Notes: generated by a model from the letters alone, not told the origin. DNA of 64,000 bases from Sodalis sp. dw_96 (GCF_018449575.1 NZ_JAAVUT010000003.1:62001-126000), one strand, 5' to 3'. Shown: positions 39,490 through 49,943, numbered from the stretch's first letter. Numbers and translations are program-made.

Positions 39490-40785
39490 TTAGGGCTTTT
39501 GCAGCCAGAGGCGCGCTAGGGCCGGCAGGATGGGTAATTGCGATAGCAGATACAGTCCTAAACCGATGAAACCGCCCACCAGCGTGCCGTTGATGCGGAT
39601 AAACTGCAGATCCTTGCCGATATTGAGTTCGATTTGTTGCGACATATCCCGCGCGTCCCAGCTTTTTACCGTATCGCTGATATGCCGGGTAAGAAACGCC
39701 GAAAAATCGGGGGCCATGCGCAGGGCCGCCTGCTCAAGATGCTGATTCAGCGAGGCGCGGAGTCCTTCATCCCGCGCCAGCGCCTGGCTCATCCATAGGC
39801 CCGCCTCCGCCGCCTTGCCGTGCAAGACCGAGTCCGGCCGATCCAAATCTTCTTTGAGCCAGCCGCGCAAATCGTTCCATAAGCCGCTGATATACGTATT
39901 CAACACGGCATCGTTTTTCAGGTAGAGCTTGATTTCCTCCGCCCGGCGTGCGGCGGCGGGATCCTGTTTCAGTCGCTGGATAAGCCGTAACACCAGCCGA
40001 TCGAAACGGAGTCGCAGCTCATGGCCGCGGTCGCGACCAATCTCATCGAGCCAGGTATTTACCGCATCGGCCACGGCGGTGGCGCTGTATTCTCCGAGCC
40101 ATTCCGTGGGTAGGACCTTCTCTTTAAGCGGATGCTCGCGCTTAAGCCACTGTATTATCTGATTGGCGATAAGGGTGCGGGTTGAAGGTTTGTTGAGCAG
40201 TGTAATCAGTTGACGCAGTCCCGCGTCCAATAAATCCTGATGCCGGCCGTCTTTGGTCAGGCTGTCCAGTATGGCGCCGACGGTGGCGGACAAATCGATT
40301 TTATCAATAACGGCATCAAGGGCGTTGCGGATAAAAGCCTGGATACGCCGGTCATCGGTGAAGTCGAGAAAACCGCGCATCACCTGTAAGAGCTGGCGTC
40401 CCAGGCGGTGGGCGTTGACAGGGTCCGCTAGCCAGCCGGCAATGGTCCGCGCCGGATCCTGACGTCTGATAAGCTCCACCAGGGAAGCGGTATCGAGGAA
40501 TTTTTCCTGTATGAATATTCCCAGGTTATCGGCAATTTTATTTTTATTGCGGGGGATAACGGCGGTATGGGCGGCGATAAACGGGATCGGCACCCGTCTG
40601 AACAGGGCAACGACGGCAAACCAGTCGGCCATGGCGCCCACCATCGATGCTTCGGCAACCGCCTTGACGCCATCGCGCCAGAAACCGGGCGGAATAAACA
40701 GGGTCGCGATAAATACACCCGCGGCACAGGTCAATAACAGCAGGGCCACCCGTTTAATGCTTTTCAGTTCGGTCTGTTTGGTCAT
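39490..40785 (-). CDS. DUF445 family membrane protein (YjiN-like)
   Basis: A 431-aa protein with an N-terminal membrane segment ([20 protein letters not shown]), the DUF445 signature ([59 protein letters not shown]), a long helical periplasmic or cytoplasmic middle, and a C-terminal membrane helix ([20 protein letters not shown]). Length and order match E. coli YjiN. The function of the family is not established. It stands alone. The 197-bp region upstream of it towards the giant gene and the 167-bp region towards gldA hold nothing else clear. Confidence 0.85.
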   Translation of the reverse strand: MTKQTELKSIKRVALLLLTCAAGVFIATLFIPPGFWRDGVKAVAEASMVGAMADWFAVVALFRRVPIPFIAAHTAVIPRNKNKIADNLGIFIQEKFLDTASLVELIRRQDPARTIAGWLADPVNAHRLGRQLLQVMRGFLDFTDDRRIQAFIRNALDAVIDKIDLSATVGAILDSLTKDGRHQDLLDAGLRQLITLLNKPSTRTLIANQIIQWLKREHPLKEKVLPTEWLGEYSATAVADAVNTWLDEIGRDRGHELRLRFDRLVLRLIQRLKQDPAAARRAEEIKLYLKNDAVLNTYISGLWNDLRGWLKEDLDRPDSVLHGKAAEAGLWMSQALARDEGLRASLNQHLEQAALRMAPDFSAFLTRHISDTVKSWDARDMSQQIELNIGKDLQFIRINGTLVGGFIGLGLYLLSQLPILPALARLWLQKP

Positions 40786-40943
40786 CTATACAGTCTGTAA
40801 ACGGCTTAGACCGGCGCGCGGCGCCGGGGATGGATAATGAGAGGGCCGCCTTATTCGCCCGGCGGCTATGGGCATAGGCCGAGATGTCCTGACGGGCAAG
40901 CCGCCAGGCAACCGCCTGGCAACAAACAGCGCCGCCGTAACAG

Positions 40944-40980
40944 CGCCTTCAGTCAATCCCTGACGGATTGACTGAAGGCG
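40944..40980. terminator. 16-bp perfect inverted repeat spanning the gldA stop codon
   Basis: CGCCTTCAGTCAATCC (40944-40959) and GGATTGACTGAAGGCG (40965-40980) are exact reverse complements with a 5-nt loop. The right arm encodes the last residues of gldA and the left arm includes its stop. There is no T-run after it in the gldA direction, so it may protect the 3' end or act with Rho rather than be an intrinsic terminator. Confidence 0.6.
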
Positions 40981-42053
40981 TTCACCGCAATCAAGGCGTC
41001 AGCCACTTCCCCGGCGGTGAGGTTGACATTAAGGTTCCTTAACGTATCTCCTTCGGCGCAGGCCAGTTCACCGATTTTAACCAGATTCTCATAGGTTTCG
41101 TTTTCTAAATGAATATCTTTTAAAGTAGTGGGCATTTTTATCAGCCGATAAAACCGGATATAGCGAGCGATTTCTTCATCCGGCCGCTGCTCAAGCATCA
41201 TATGAGTCAGAGTGCCGTAGGCCACCTTTTCTCCGTGGGTCAGGTGATGAATATCGCCTTTAACGGCGGTGAAGCCATTATGAATGGCATGGGCTCCCGC
41301 CAGGCCGCCGTTTTCAAACCCCAGGCCGGAGAGCAGGGTATTGGCTTCAACCACCGCTTCAACCGCCGGCGTCACCACATGCTGTTCAACCGCTTTATAG
41401 GCGCTATAGCCGTAAGCCAGCAGCGTTTTTTCACAAGCCTCGGCAATGGCCATACCGGCTATGGTGGGCTTGCCCCCCACCATGGAAAGCGCATTGGTGC
41501 GCTTGACCGCCTGTGCTTCCACAAACGTTGCCAGGCCGTCGGCGATGCCGGAAGCGAACAGGCGAACCGGCGCCTGGGCGCAGACTTCGGTATCCACCAA
41601 GACCAGATCGGGATTCTTGTTGTAAAAACGATAGGTTTCGAACACCCCTTGATCAGTATAAATCACCGAAAGGGCGCTACAAGGCGCATCGGTGGAGGCC
41701 ACGGTGGGAACTATCACCACCCGCTGTTTCAACTCGTCCGCCACCGCTTTTGCCGTATCCAGCGTTTTTCCGCCCCCCAGTCCGACGACGATATCGGTCC
41801 GGGCGTCGCGGGCAATGCCGGCAAGGCGAACAATTTCGTTACCGGAGGCCTCGCCGTTGAAACGTTCATAACGGCAACCGATATCAGCACGTTCAAGAGA
41901 AGTCTTAACGCGTTTGCCGGTAATTTCCCATACGATATCGTCAGCGATTAACAGAGCGCTACTTCCTATGGAAGAGAGATATTTCCCTAACTCATCCAGG
42001 ACGCCCCGGCCTTGAACATATTTGCCGGGAGATGAAAAAATGAAATCACTCAT
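40953..42053 (-). CDS. gldA: Glycerol dehydrogenase GldA
   Basis: A 366-aa iron/zinc-type polyol dehydrogenase that oxidises glycerol to dihydroxyacetone with NAD+ and also reduces methylglyoxal/hydroxyacetone. It is collinear with E. coli GldA: SPGKYVQGRGVLDELGKYL, VGLGGGKTLDTAKAVAD (NAD), PTVASTDAPCSALSVIYT, FASGIADGLATFVEAQA (metal Asp), GLAGAHAIHNGFTAVK and HLTHGEKVAYGTLTHMM (metal His residues). GAGG lies 9 nt before ATG. It is divergent from the MscS-type channel. It appears intact. Confidence 0.95.
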   Translation of the reverse strand: MSDFIFSSPGKYVQGRGVLDELGKYLSSIGSSALLIADDIVWEITGKRVKTSLERADIGCRYERFNGEASGNEIVRLAGIARDARTDIVVGLGGGKTLDTAKAVADELKQRVVIVPTVASTDAPCSALSVIYTDQGVFETYRFYNKNPDLVLVDTEVCAQAPVRLFASGIADGLATFVEAQAVKRTNALSMVGGKPTIAGMAIAEACEKTLLAYGYSAYKAVEQHVVTPAVEAVVEANTLLSGLGFENGGLAGAHAIHNGFTAVKGDIHHLTHGEKVAYGTLTHMMLEQRPDEEIARYIRFYRLIKMPTTLKDIHLENETYENLVKIGELACAEGDTLRNLNVNLTAGEVADALIAVNAFSQSVRD

Positions 42054-42298
42054 GACGATAACCTCTTCTGTTATTAATGAATAGTAATACTATAAGCTTG
42101 TTAACTTACCTGTAACGCAGAAGGTGTGGTTGTTGTAACGTTTTTTATGAATAAGTGTAATATTAGCCGGTCACCTACGGTAGCGTGGTAAAAGCCGACA
42201 GGTCTGGCGGATAAAACAATTATTGCCCAGTTACCGGCAGGATGGGATCATCCGGCGTAGCGGCCTCGATATCATTGATTTTCGGAATAAATCATTCT

Positions 42299-44752
42299 AT
42301 GAGTAGATTTGTACGGCTCTTATTCTCCTCGCTGTTGCTGGTGTTCACGGCAACGACGCTTTCCTCCCTTGCTCCCGTCATGGCAGCCGATCAAACGTCG
42401 GACAGCTCTCCGGCCGCGCCGGTAAAAATCAATGCCGCCGTTGAACTGGTCAAGCTGCAAAAACAACTTGACGGTATGAAGCAGAAAGTCTCCACCGCCA
42501 CCATGGACAATCAGCTGAGGGAGTTAAACGACGACACCCTTAAGCTGGCTGCCGATGCCGATGCGTTGGCTACCGCCCTGCAGCCGGAGCAAGCCCAGAT
42601 CCAGGCTCAGCTGGCCATCCTGGGGCCGCCGCCGGCCGCCGGCGCGATGCCGGAAACCGCCGTCGTCGCCCAGCAGCGAACCGTTTTGAACGCCCACAAG
42701 GCCATGGTGGATGCGCAGGTAGAGCATGCCAAAACCATCAGCAAGAGCGCGGCCATCCTCGCGGCACAAATCGTCGATATCCGTCGTAACGCCCTGCGGA
42801 CCCAGATGGCCTTGAATTCCGGCAGCATTCTTTCCCCCGGTTTCTGGTCGCCTTTGTTTGTTACCCAGCCTGAAGACAAGGACCGGCTGGACGATTTTTT
42901 TCAAGACGTCACAGATGCCTGGCAGGCGGCCTGGGAGCCGGGATGGCGCTTGGGTTCCGGAATATTTTTGGCGCTGGCCTTGATCATCTGGGCATTTGGT
43001 TCCCGTCTGCTGGATAAACCGTTGGGGTGGTTCAGCATTAATGTCTTGCCCGAGGGGCGGCTGCGGCGCAGTTTCCTGGCGTGCTCCACCGCCATGGCCA
43101 CGGTATTGTCGGTGGGGGTGGGGGCCCAGATGATTTATTTGCTGTTTACCCGCCATCCCGATGTACCGCAGCAGGTGCAGGATTTTGCCGATGAATTATT
43201 TCACCTGACTTTGTTTTCCGCGTTAATCGCCGGACTGGGGCGGGCGTTCCTGTCAAACCAGCGTCCGTCCTGGCGTCTGGCCACCATCGCCGATCCGGTG
43301 GCGCTGGCCATGCGCTCGCTGCCGCCGATGCTGGCCGCGTTTATTTTGATTTTTGGCGCGGTGGAGCAAATGAACCGCATGGTGGGCACCAGCCTGGCCA
43401 CCACGATTTTCGGCAACGGTATTTTATCGCTGCTGGTGGCGTTAACCGCCGCGATGGCGGCGCTGCGCACCAACCGGGTGCGCCGCAAGATGATGGCCGA
43501 AGGGGGGCAACCCGAGGCGCGTTCCACGGTGGCGGGTTTAATCCATTTGAGCACCACGGTGGTCTCCATCGGTATACTGCTGTCGCTATTAATCGGTTAT
43601 ATCGCCCTGGCGCGGTTTCTGAGCTATGAACTGGTATGGGTAGGGGTGGTCCTCGCCTGCCTCTACATGCTGATCCATCTGGTGGTGGATCTGTGCGAGA
43701 GCCTGTTTTCACCCCACACGGTGGTGGGGCAGCGCATCAAACACTCCCTGGGCCTTGATGACCGCCATCTGGAGCAGGCCGCCACCCTGCTGTCCGCCAT
43801 CGGTAAAACCGTGCTGATTCTGCTGGCGGCGGTGGCCTTACTGAACGGTACCTTCGGTTCCACCACGCCGATGTCGCTGTTTGACAAGGCGGTGGATATG
43901 TGGGGAGGCAAGGGGCTGGAAAAACTGAATATCGTCCCGGCCCATGTCATGAACGCCCTGATTTTCCTGGCGATCGGCATTTATGTCCTGCGCTCGGCGC
44001 GACGCTGGCTGGATAAGGATTTTCTGCCGAAAACCAAGATGGAAACCGGCATGCGGGCGTCGCTGGTGATTTTGTTCAGCAATATGGGGTATATCCTGAT
44101 TGCCTTGCTGACGCTGTCGACCCTTGGCATTCAGTGGAACAATCTGGCCTGGATAGTCAGCGCCTTGTCGGTGGGTATCGGTTTCGGCCTGCAGGAAATC
44201 GTGAAGAATTTCATCTCCGGTTTGATCCTGCTGATTGAACGCCCGGTGAAGGTGGGGGATTTGATTACCATCAGCGGTATCGAAGGGGATATCCGGCGTA
44301 TCAATGTCCGCGCCACTGAAATCCAGCTGGGGGATAGGTCCACGGTGATTGTCCCGAATTCCCAGTTTATCTCGCAAAATGTGCGTAACGCCACCATGGG
44401 CAATGCCCAGGGGGTGGTCACCATCCTGCTGACCTTCCCGCTGGATATCGATCCCGAACAGGTGCGCAACCTGTTGTTGGAGACCTATCGCGATCATGAG
44501 CTGATCCTGGACGCGCCGATGCCGTCGGTGACTTTCAGTCAATTGAGTTCCAACGGCATCGTGCTGAGCGTCACGGGGTTTGTCAACAGCCCGCGCATTG
44601 TCGCCAATGTCAAAAGCGATCTGCTGTTCGAGATGCTTAAACGGCTGCGGGAAGCGGGCATCGCGCTATCGATGCCGCAGAAGATGATCTTCGAAAGCTC
44701 TCCGCCCGCGCCCGCGGCGGCGGCGGAAGTCCTTGACCCGACCGTGCGATGA
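42299..44752 (+). CDS. MscS-family mechanosensitive channel with DUF3772 domain
   Basis: About 817 aa, inner membrane. A signal peptide (MSRFVRLLFSSLLLVFTATT, then PVMAAD) leads to a coiled-coil-rich periplasmic DUF3772-like region (KLQKQLDGMKQKVSTATMDN), then many membrane helices. The MscS core is TIQ-type pore helix SVGIGFGLQEIVKNFISGLI, LLIERPVKVGDLITISGIEG, and the beta domain NVRATEIQLGDRSTVIVPNS. It opens under membrane tension to release solutes during hypo-osmotic shock. I chose ATG 42299 because it begins the signal peptide; the frame reaches back to 42242. The 245-bp region before it is shared with divergent gldA. It converges on the GNAT gene (22-nt gap). Confidence 0.88.
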   Translation: MSRFVRLLFSSLLLVFTATTLSSLAPVMAADQTSDSSPAAPVKINAAVELVKLQKQLDGMKQKVSTATMDNQLRELNDDTLKLAADADALATALQPEQAQIQAQLAILGPPPAAGAMPETAVVAQQRTVLNAHKAMVDAQVEHAKTISKSAAILAAQIVDIRRNALRTQMALNSGSILSPGFWSPLFVTQPEDKDRLDDFFQDVTDAWQAAWEPGWRLGSGIFLALALIIWAFGSRLLDKPLGWFSINVLPEGRLRRSFLACSTAMATVLSVGVGAQMIYLLFTRHPDVPQQVQDFADELFHLTLFSALIAGLGRAFLSNQRPSWRLATIADPVALAMRSLPPMLAAFILIFGAVEQMNRMVGTSLATTIFGNGILSLLVALTAAMAALRTNRVRRKMMAEGGQPEARSTVAGLIHLSTTVVSIGILLSLLIGYIALARFLSYELVWVGVVLACLYMLIHLVVDLCESLFSPHTVVGQRIKHSLGLDDRHLEQAATLLSAIGKTVLILLAAVALLNGTFGSTTPMSLFDKAVDMWGGKGLEKLNIVPAHVMNALIFLAIGIYVLRSARRWLDKDFLPKTKMETGMRASLVILFSNMGYILIALLTLSTLGIQWNNLAWIVSALSVGIGFGLQEIVKNFISGLILLIERPVKVGDLITISGIEGDIRRINVRATEIQLGDRSTVIVPNSQFISQNVRNATMGNAQGVVTILLTFPLDIDPEQVRNLLLETYRDHELILDAPMPSVTFSQLSSNGIVLSVTGFVNSPRIVANVKSDLLFEMLKRLREAGIALSMPQKMIFESSPPAPAAAAEVLDPTVR

Positions 44753-44774
44753 AGATGGCTACTCGACGATCTCC

Positions 44775-45311
44775 TTAGTGTCCGGGCAGGGTGGTTTGAC
44801 CGTCCCCCAGCGTGCGTTGCATCAATAAGGTGTCGATCCAGCGGCCATGCTTGAACCCCACCGCGGTCATGATGCCGGTTTGACTGAAGCCGAGTTTCTC
44901 ATGCAACCGGATTGAGCCCGTATTTTCGCTGTTGCCGATGATGGCCAGCATCTGGCGCCATCCCCCCCGTTCCGCCCGTTTGATGACGTCGGCCAACAGC
45001 CGGGAACCTATGCCTTGTCCCCCGAGATCAGGGTGGATATACACCGAATCTTCCACGGTAAACCGGTAGGCATAGCGCGTGCGATATAAGCCCAGATAGC
45101 AGTAACCCAGCACCTGCCCGTCTTGTTTCGCCGCCAGCCAGGGCAAGCCTTTTTCCAAAACAGACGTCCGCCGGGCCAGCATGACGTCAAGGCTCGGCGG
45201 TTCGGTTTCAAAGGAAGCGATACCGTTAATTACATGCCAGGCGTAGATTTCCCGTATGGCGGCCATATCTGCCTCGGCGGCATCGTCGATAACTATCTCT
45301 GGAACGGACAC
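44775..45311 (-). CDS. GNAT acetyltransferase (Pat/MnaT-like)
   Basis: A 178-aa acetyl-CoA-dependent N-acetyltransferase. The family line is clear: IDDAAEADMAAIREIYAWHV, GLPWLAAKQDGQVLGYCYLG, RTRYAYRFTVEDSVYIHPDL, the acetyl-CoA loop GGQGIGSRLLADVIKRA, and HEKLGFSQTGIMTAVGFKHG RW. It resembles phosphinothricin acetyltransferase and E. coli MnaT, which acetylate phosphinothricin, methionine sulfoximine or sulfone. The true substrate here is unknown. It is convergent with the channel gene. Confidence 0.88.
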   Translation of the reverse strand: MSVPEIVIDDAAEADMAAIREIYAWHVINGIASFETEPPSLDVMLARRTSVLEKGLPWLAAKQDGQVLGYCYLGLYRTRYAYRFTVEDSVYIHPDLGGQGIGSRLLADVIKRAERGGWRQMLAIIGNSENTGSIRLHEKLGFSQTGIMTAVGFKHGRWIDTLLMQRTLGDGQTTLPGH

Positions 45312-45834
45312 GTATTTTACCCTGAAAGAAATGTGGATTTTCAGAATAAATCAGAATTGCATTTCAGGGTAGCGCCCGCTGCCCTTTCAAAAATTATCGG
45401 AAGGATTCGGTAAGCTGAGCTGCCCGTGCCATAGCGGACTAAAACATTTTTATCAATTAGGCGCGATGATGGTAAAATGTGATCTATTTCGCAATATATT
45501 ACCTGAATAGCCTATGCAGGCTTAAAGAGATATTGCCGGATTAAATTGATAATTCAATATGTTGGCGCCGAGAGCCGCGCCTTGGCCGGTTATTTGCCTT
45601 CTTAGGGGGCTGTGTGCCGGAAACCGTGTTTGCCGCCGCCGGCGGATGCCGTTGCAGTTAACGGATATTGACTTAAACTTTTTAGGTTGCCATTGGCGCC
45701 CGGCCTTTTCGCCGCGGCCGATGAACAACAATTTCGAATCGCACTGGAGTTTCGCGCCCGCTGTCAAGTGTGCCGCCGACAGGCAAACGGCTCCATGTGA
45801 ATAACACATCGCCAGCACAGGAACCTTTTCCGGC
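45312..45834. other. 523-bp intergenic region before opgD
   Basis: This lies between the divergent GNAT and opgD genes. The left part (45430-45560) is AT-rich and the right part GC-rich. Short frames such as 45559-45804 lack a ribosome binding site and recognisable product. It probably carries the two promoters; no specific site or RNA is supported. Confidence 0.4.
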
Positions 45835-47487
45835 ATGGAACGAAGAAAGTTTATTAAAGCGTCACTCGCGTTGGCCGCCTATTGCGGCACCACAGGTTCG
45901 ACGGCGTTTTTTATGCGCTCGGCGCTGGCCGCAGGGGAGATTGCCGACGGCAGCGCCACTCCTTTCAACTTCTCCCTGTTACAAACCATGGCGGTGGACT
46001 TGTCTCGCCAACCCTTCGGCGGTCCGCCGGCGGAACTGCCTAAAACCCTGGCGGAACTGACGCCGCAGGCTTACAACGATATTCAGTACGATGCCAGTCA
46101 TTCTCTTTGGCACGATATAGGCGGTCGTCAGCTTGATGTGCATTTGTTCCATGTGGGTATGGGGTTTAAACGGCGGGTGCGGATGTATTCCGTCGATCCC
46201 GCGTCACATCAGGCCCGGGAAATCCATTTTCGGCCGGAGCTGTTTAATTACCACCATGCCGGGGTGGATACCGCGCAGCTTGTCGGCCGGGACAATCTGG
46301 GATTTGCCGGTTTCAAGGTGAACAAAGCCCCGGAGCTGACCCGCCGCGACGTGGTCTCTTTCCTCGGCGCCAGCTATTTCAGGGCGGTTGACGATACCTA
46401 CCAGTACGGGCTGTCGGCCCGCGGCCTGGCTATCGATACCTATGCCGGCCAACCGGAAGAGTTCCCCGATTTTGTCGCTTTCTGGTTTGATCGGCCGGCA
46501 GCGACGGATACGGTTTTTACCGTCTACGCACTGCTCGATAGCCCCAGCGCCACAGGCGCCTATCGTTTTGTTATCGATTGCCAGGCCGAGCGGGTGGTGA
46601 TGGATATCGAGAAGCATATCCATCCCCGCACCGCCATCAAACAGTTGGGCATCACTCCGATCACCAGTATGTTCAGCTGCGGCACCAACGAACGTCGGAC
46701 CTGCGATACCATCCATCCGCAAATCCACGATTCCGATCGGCTGGCAATGTGGCGGGGCAACGGCGAGTGGATATGCCGACCGTTGAATAACCCGCAGAAG
46801 CTGCAATTCAATTCTTTTGTGGATGAGAATCCCAAAGGGTTCGGTCTGCTGCAGCTTGACCATGATTTTAACGATTATCAGGATGTTATCGGCTGGTACA
46901 ATAAGCGGCCCAGCCTGTGGGTGGAGCCGGTGGGCGATTGGGGCAAAGGCACGGTGAATCTGATGGAGATCCCGACAACCGGTGAGACCCTGGATAATAT
47001 CGTTTGTTTCTGGCAGCCGGCCGAGCCTATCGTGGCGGGGCGGGAATATACCTATCGCTACCGTCTTTACTGGAGCGGCGAACCGCCGGTGAGCAGTCCG
47101 ATGGCGCGTGTCGTGGCTACCCGCACCGGCATGGGCGGTTTTCCGGAAGGCTGGGCGCCGGGGGAGCATTATCCTGAAAAATGGGCCCGCCGTTTTGCCA
47201 TCGATTTTGTCGGCGGCGACATTAAAGCGGCGGCGCCCAAGGGCATTGAGCCGGTGATTAATGCTTCCGCCGGCAAGATAGATAATATCGAGATACTGTT
47301 TGTCGAACCCATGGACGGTTACCGTATTCTGTTTGACTGGATACCGGACAACGACAAGACCGATCCGGTGGAATTGCGGATGTTTTTGCGCACCGGCGTG
47401 ACCGCCCTGAGCGAGACCTGGCTATATCAGTATTTTCCGCCGCCGCCGGATAAGCGTCGTTACGTTGACGATCGGCAGATGAGCTGA
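45835..47487 (+). CDS. opgD: Glucan biosynthesis protein OpgD (MdoD)
   Basis: A 550-aa periplasmic protein that shapes osmoregulated periplasmic glucans. The N-terminus is a twin-arginine signal ([20 protein letters not shown], cleavage near AALAAG-type site about residue 33). The body is collinear with E. coli Opg[121 protein letters not shown], and the end [20 protein letters not shown]. It is monocistronic here, followed by the 134-bp repeats. Confidence 0.95.
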   Translation: MERRKFIKASLALAAYCGTTGSTAFFMRSALAAGEIADGSATPFNFSLLQTMAVDLSRQPFGGPPAELPKTLAELTPQAYNDIQYDASHSLWHDIGGRQLDVHLFHVGMGFKRRVRMYSVDPASHQAREIHFRPELFNYHHAGVDTAQLVGRDNLGFAGFKVNKAPELTRRDVVSFLGASYFRAVDDTYQYGLSARGLAIDTYAGQPEEFPDFVAFWFDRPAATDTVFTVYALLDSPSATGAYRFVIDCQAERVVMDIEKHIHPRTAIKQLGITPITSMFSCGTNERRTCDTIHPQIHDSDRLAMWRGNGEWICRPLNNPQKLQFNSFVDENPKGFGLLQLDHDFNDYQDVIGWYNKRPSLWVEPVGDWGKGTVNLMEIPTTGETLDNIVCFWQPAEPIVAGREYTYRYRLYWSGEPPVSSPMARVVATRTGMGGFPEGWAPGEHYPEKWARRFAIDFVGGDIKAAAPKGIEPVINASAGKIDNIEILFVEPMDGYRILFDWIPDNDKTDPVELRMFLRTGVTALSETWLYQYFPPPPDKRRYVDDRQMS

Positions 47488-47503
47488 GGGAAGCGTCCGA
47501 TAT

Positions 47504-48007
47504 GGCGCGCTCTCCCTTTAACACGCGATCCCTTCAACCAGCATGCTTTGACCAGCTCGCTTCAGGTTCGGTGGCGGGCCTAGCGTGCCATGAGGCACTC
47601 GGTCGGGCGGAAAAACCACGCCCGATTCGACCTCATCGGCGCGCTCTCCCTTTAACACGCGATCCCTTCAACCAGCATGCTTTGACCAGCTCGCTTCAGG
47701 TTCGGTGGCGGGCCTAGCGTGACATGAGGCACTCGGTCGGGCGGAAAAACCACGCCCGATTCGACCTCATCGGCGCGCTCTCCCTTTAACACGCGATCCC
47801 TTCAACCAGCATGCTTTGACCAGCTCGTTTCAGGTTCGGTGATGGCGGGCCTAGCGTGCCATGAGGCGCTCGGTCGGGCGGAAAAACCACGCCCGATTCG
47901 ACCTCATTGGCGCGCTCTCCCTTTAACACGCGATCCCTTCAACCAGCATGCTTTGACCAGCTCGTTTCAGGTTCGGTGATGGCGGGCCTAGCGTGCCATG
48001 AGGCGCT
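47504..48007. repeat. Tandem 134-137-bp intergenic repeats (3.7 copies)
   Basis: Units start at 47504, 47638, 47772 and 47909 (periods 134, 134, 137). Each begins GGCGCGCTCTCCCTTTAACA and ends with GCCTAGCGTGCCATGAGGC followed by the hairpin TCGGGCG-loop-CGCCCGA. The ends match the 107-bp repeats at 5305; the middle differs and is about 27 bp longer. The last unit breaks off just before the hairpin (about 48007). The rest of the gap to 48219 holds no gene, only the promoter of the ABC operon by inference. Confidence 0.9.
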
Positions 48008-48219
48008 TTTGCTTCACATTGGTGCCGGGCTATTCAACACTGCACCAAAATGAGCGCCATTTGCGTTATGGCGTATGGCAATTCGTTGTTTTATCCCCTC
48101 GGCCGGCGATGCAACGCCGGTACAATCTTTCTTTTCATTCCCTGCGGTATTGGCCCTTTAATTGCTTGGTCTTGTATATACATGTACAGAATCAATCTTC
48201 TTATAAGGGAATCCGCGCT

Positions 48220-49077
48220 ATGAAATATCATCATCGCTTTACCGGTATGTTAGTGGCCAGCGTTCTGGGGGCGGCAATTCTTGCGGCCTTGCCCGCGCAG
48301 GGGAAAGAGTGGAAATCCGTCACCATCGCCACCGAGGGCAGCTACGAGCCCTGGAACCTGACGTTGCCCGGCGGCAAGCTGAGCGGCTTTGAACCGGAGT
48401 TGATGACGGTACTGTGTGAACGGATGCAAATACAGTGCAAGCTGGTGGTGCAAAACTGGGACGGCATGATAGCCGGTCTGCAGGCGGGCAAGTTCGATGT
48501 GTTGATGGATGCCATCGTTATCACCCCGGATCGTCAAAAAGTCATTGATTTTACCGTGCCCTACGCCGCCACCGCCGCCAGTTTTGTTTCAGTGGGCGGG
48601 AAAATCTTGCCGGAAACCACCGGCGATCACGCCATTATCAAACTGACCAACGATCCCGCCACCATTAATCCCGCCATTGCCGGCTTACGCGCCGCGCTGA
48701 AAGGCAAAACTATCGGTATCGCCTCAGGCACTGTGTACACGCCGTTTATCGATCAATATTTCAAGGATATCGCCACGGTGCGGGAATACAACGCGTCGGC
48801 GGACGCTATTCTTGATCTACAGGCGGGCCGTATCGATGCGGTATTTGATGACGTGACCTTTTTTACCTCCATCATGGCCAGGCCGGAGAACAAGGATCTC
48901 GGTTTTGACGGGCCGAAAATCGCCGGTCCGATCTGGGGTCAGGGCGAAGCCCTGGGTATCCGTAAGAGCGATCAGGATTTGAAAGCCAAGTTCGATGTGG
49001 CGATTAAAACCGCCCTGGCGGACGGTACAGTGAAAAAACTTAGCGAAAAATGGTTTAAAACCGATGTGACGCCCTAA
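48220..49077 (+). CDS. Polar amino acid ABC transporter, periplasmic binding protein
   Basis: 285 aa with a Sec signal (MKYHHRFTGMLVASVLGAAI, cut after AQG). It belongs to the HisJ/ArgT SBP_bac_3 fold: TEGSYEPWNL, GGKLSGFEPELMTVLCERM, NWDGMIAGLQAGKFDVLMDA, ITPDRQKVIDFTVPYAAT, YNASADAILDLQAGRIDAVF and WGQGEALGIRKSD. ATG 48220 has AAGGGA 9 nt upstream; the open frame begins earlier inside the repeats but that part is not coding. It is first in an operon with two permeases, an ATPase and a histidine-ammonia-lyase homologue. The ligand is probably histidine or a related cationic or aromatic amino acid. Confidence 0.9.
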   Translation: MKYHHRFTGMLVASVLGAAILAALPAQGKEWKSVTIATEGSYEPWNLTLPGGKLSGFEPELMTVLCERMQIQCKLVVQNWDGMIAGLQAGKFDVLMDAIVITPDRQKVIDFTVPYAATAASFVSVGGKILPETTGDHAIIKLTNDPATINPAIAGLRAALKGKTIGIASGTVYTPFIDQYFKDIATVREYNASADAILDLQAGRIDAVFDDVTFFTSIMARPENKDLGFDGPKIAGPIWGQGEALGIRKSDQDLKAKFDVAIKTALADGTVKKLSEKWFKTDVTP

Positions 49078-49094
49078 AGGACAGGTTACGGCCA

Positions 49095-49178
49095 GGGCGT
49101 TAAGCCGTAAAGCGCAACCGGGCTTGATTTAGCCCCGGGCGTTGAGCCATAAATCGCAGCCGGGATTGATTCAACGAT
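49095..49178. repeat. Two 42-bp imperfect direct repeats between binding protein and permease
   Basis: GGGCGTTAAGCCGTAAAGCG (49095) recurs as GGGCGTTGAGCCATAAATCG at 49137, and the similarity continues through CCGGG(C/A)TTGATT. A small stem GGGCT-TGATTT-AGCCC (49120-49135) joins the copies. The placement mirrors REP elements between hisJ and hisQ that raise binding-protein yield. That function is inferred. Confidence 0.6.
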
Positions 49179-49200
49179 AATATCAAAAGGGGCGGTGAAC

Positions 49201-49917
49201 ATGTTGGAAATGCTGGGATTCTCGAGTGAGGGCTGGAGCGGCATGATGTTGGTGGCTGCCCTGACCACGCTGGGCCTGACTTTCGCCGCGCTGCTGGTGG
49301 GCGCCGTGTTCGGCGCCTGGGTCGCCGGCGCCAAGCTGTCGCGCCGGCGGTTGTGGCGATTTTTCGGCGACGGGTATTCGGTGATATTCCGCGGTATTCC
49401 GGAACTGCTGATTATCTATCTTTTTTATTTCGGCGGATCGGGCTTTTTAACCATGATCGGCCGGTTTTTCGGCGCGGACGGCTATATTGAAATTCCGGCA
49501 TTCCTGATTGGCGCCCTGGCCATCGGCATGATTTCCGGCGCCTATCAAGGGGAAGTGTATCGCGGCGCGGTGATGGCGGTTTCGTCGGGGGAGCTGGAAG
49601 CCGCATATGCCATGGGAATGAGTAAAGCCTGCGTGTTACGGCGGATTTTGCTGCCGCAGGTGCTGCGCTATTCACTGCCGGGCCTGGCGAATGTCTGGCA
49701 AATGAGCCTGAAGGATTCGGCCTTGGTTTCAGTGACCGGTATCGTCGAGCTGATGCGAGCCAGCCAGGTGGCGGCAGGATCTACCCGGCACTATTTCACG
49801 TTCTATATTATCGGCGGCCTGTGTTATCTGGTGTTGACCGGTCTGTCGAACCCGTTAATCAACCGCGCGGAGAAACGCTTCGGCCGATCGGGGAAAACGC
49901 CTTTTGCTTCCCGTTAA
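49201..49917 (+). CDS. Polar amino acid ABC transporter permease (HisQ-like)
   Basis: A 238-aa integral membrane protein of the HisQ/ArtQ family with five hydrophobic segments. The PF00528 signature is visible: TLGLTFAALLVGAVFGAWVA, FRGIPELLIIYLFYFGGSG, ISGAYQGEVYRGAVMAVSSG (EAA-loop start) then ELEAAYAMGMSKACVLRRIL and LPQVLRYSLPGLANVW. ATG 49201 follows AGGGGCGG; an in-frame GTG at 49195 is too close to that site. It pairs with the next permease. Confidence 0.9.
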   Translation: MLEMLGFSSEGWSGMMLVAALTTLGLTFAALLVGAVFGAWVAGAKLSRRRLWRFFGDGYSVIFRGIPELLIIYLFYFGGSGFLTMIGRFFGADGYIEIPAFLIGALAIGMISGAYQGEVYRGAVMAVSSGELEAAYAMGMSKACVLRRILLPQVLRYSLPGLANVWQMSLKDSALVSVTGIVELMRASQVAAGSTRHYFTFYIIGGLCYLVLTGLSNPLINRAEKRFGRSGKTPFASR

Positions 49918-49943
49918 GCCATATTCCAGTCGGGGATACGAAA

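Noticed and set aside
47502-47717. 71-aa ORF in the 134-bp repeats
   Set aside because: Periodic peptide generated by the repeat sequence; no start signal.
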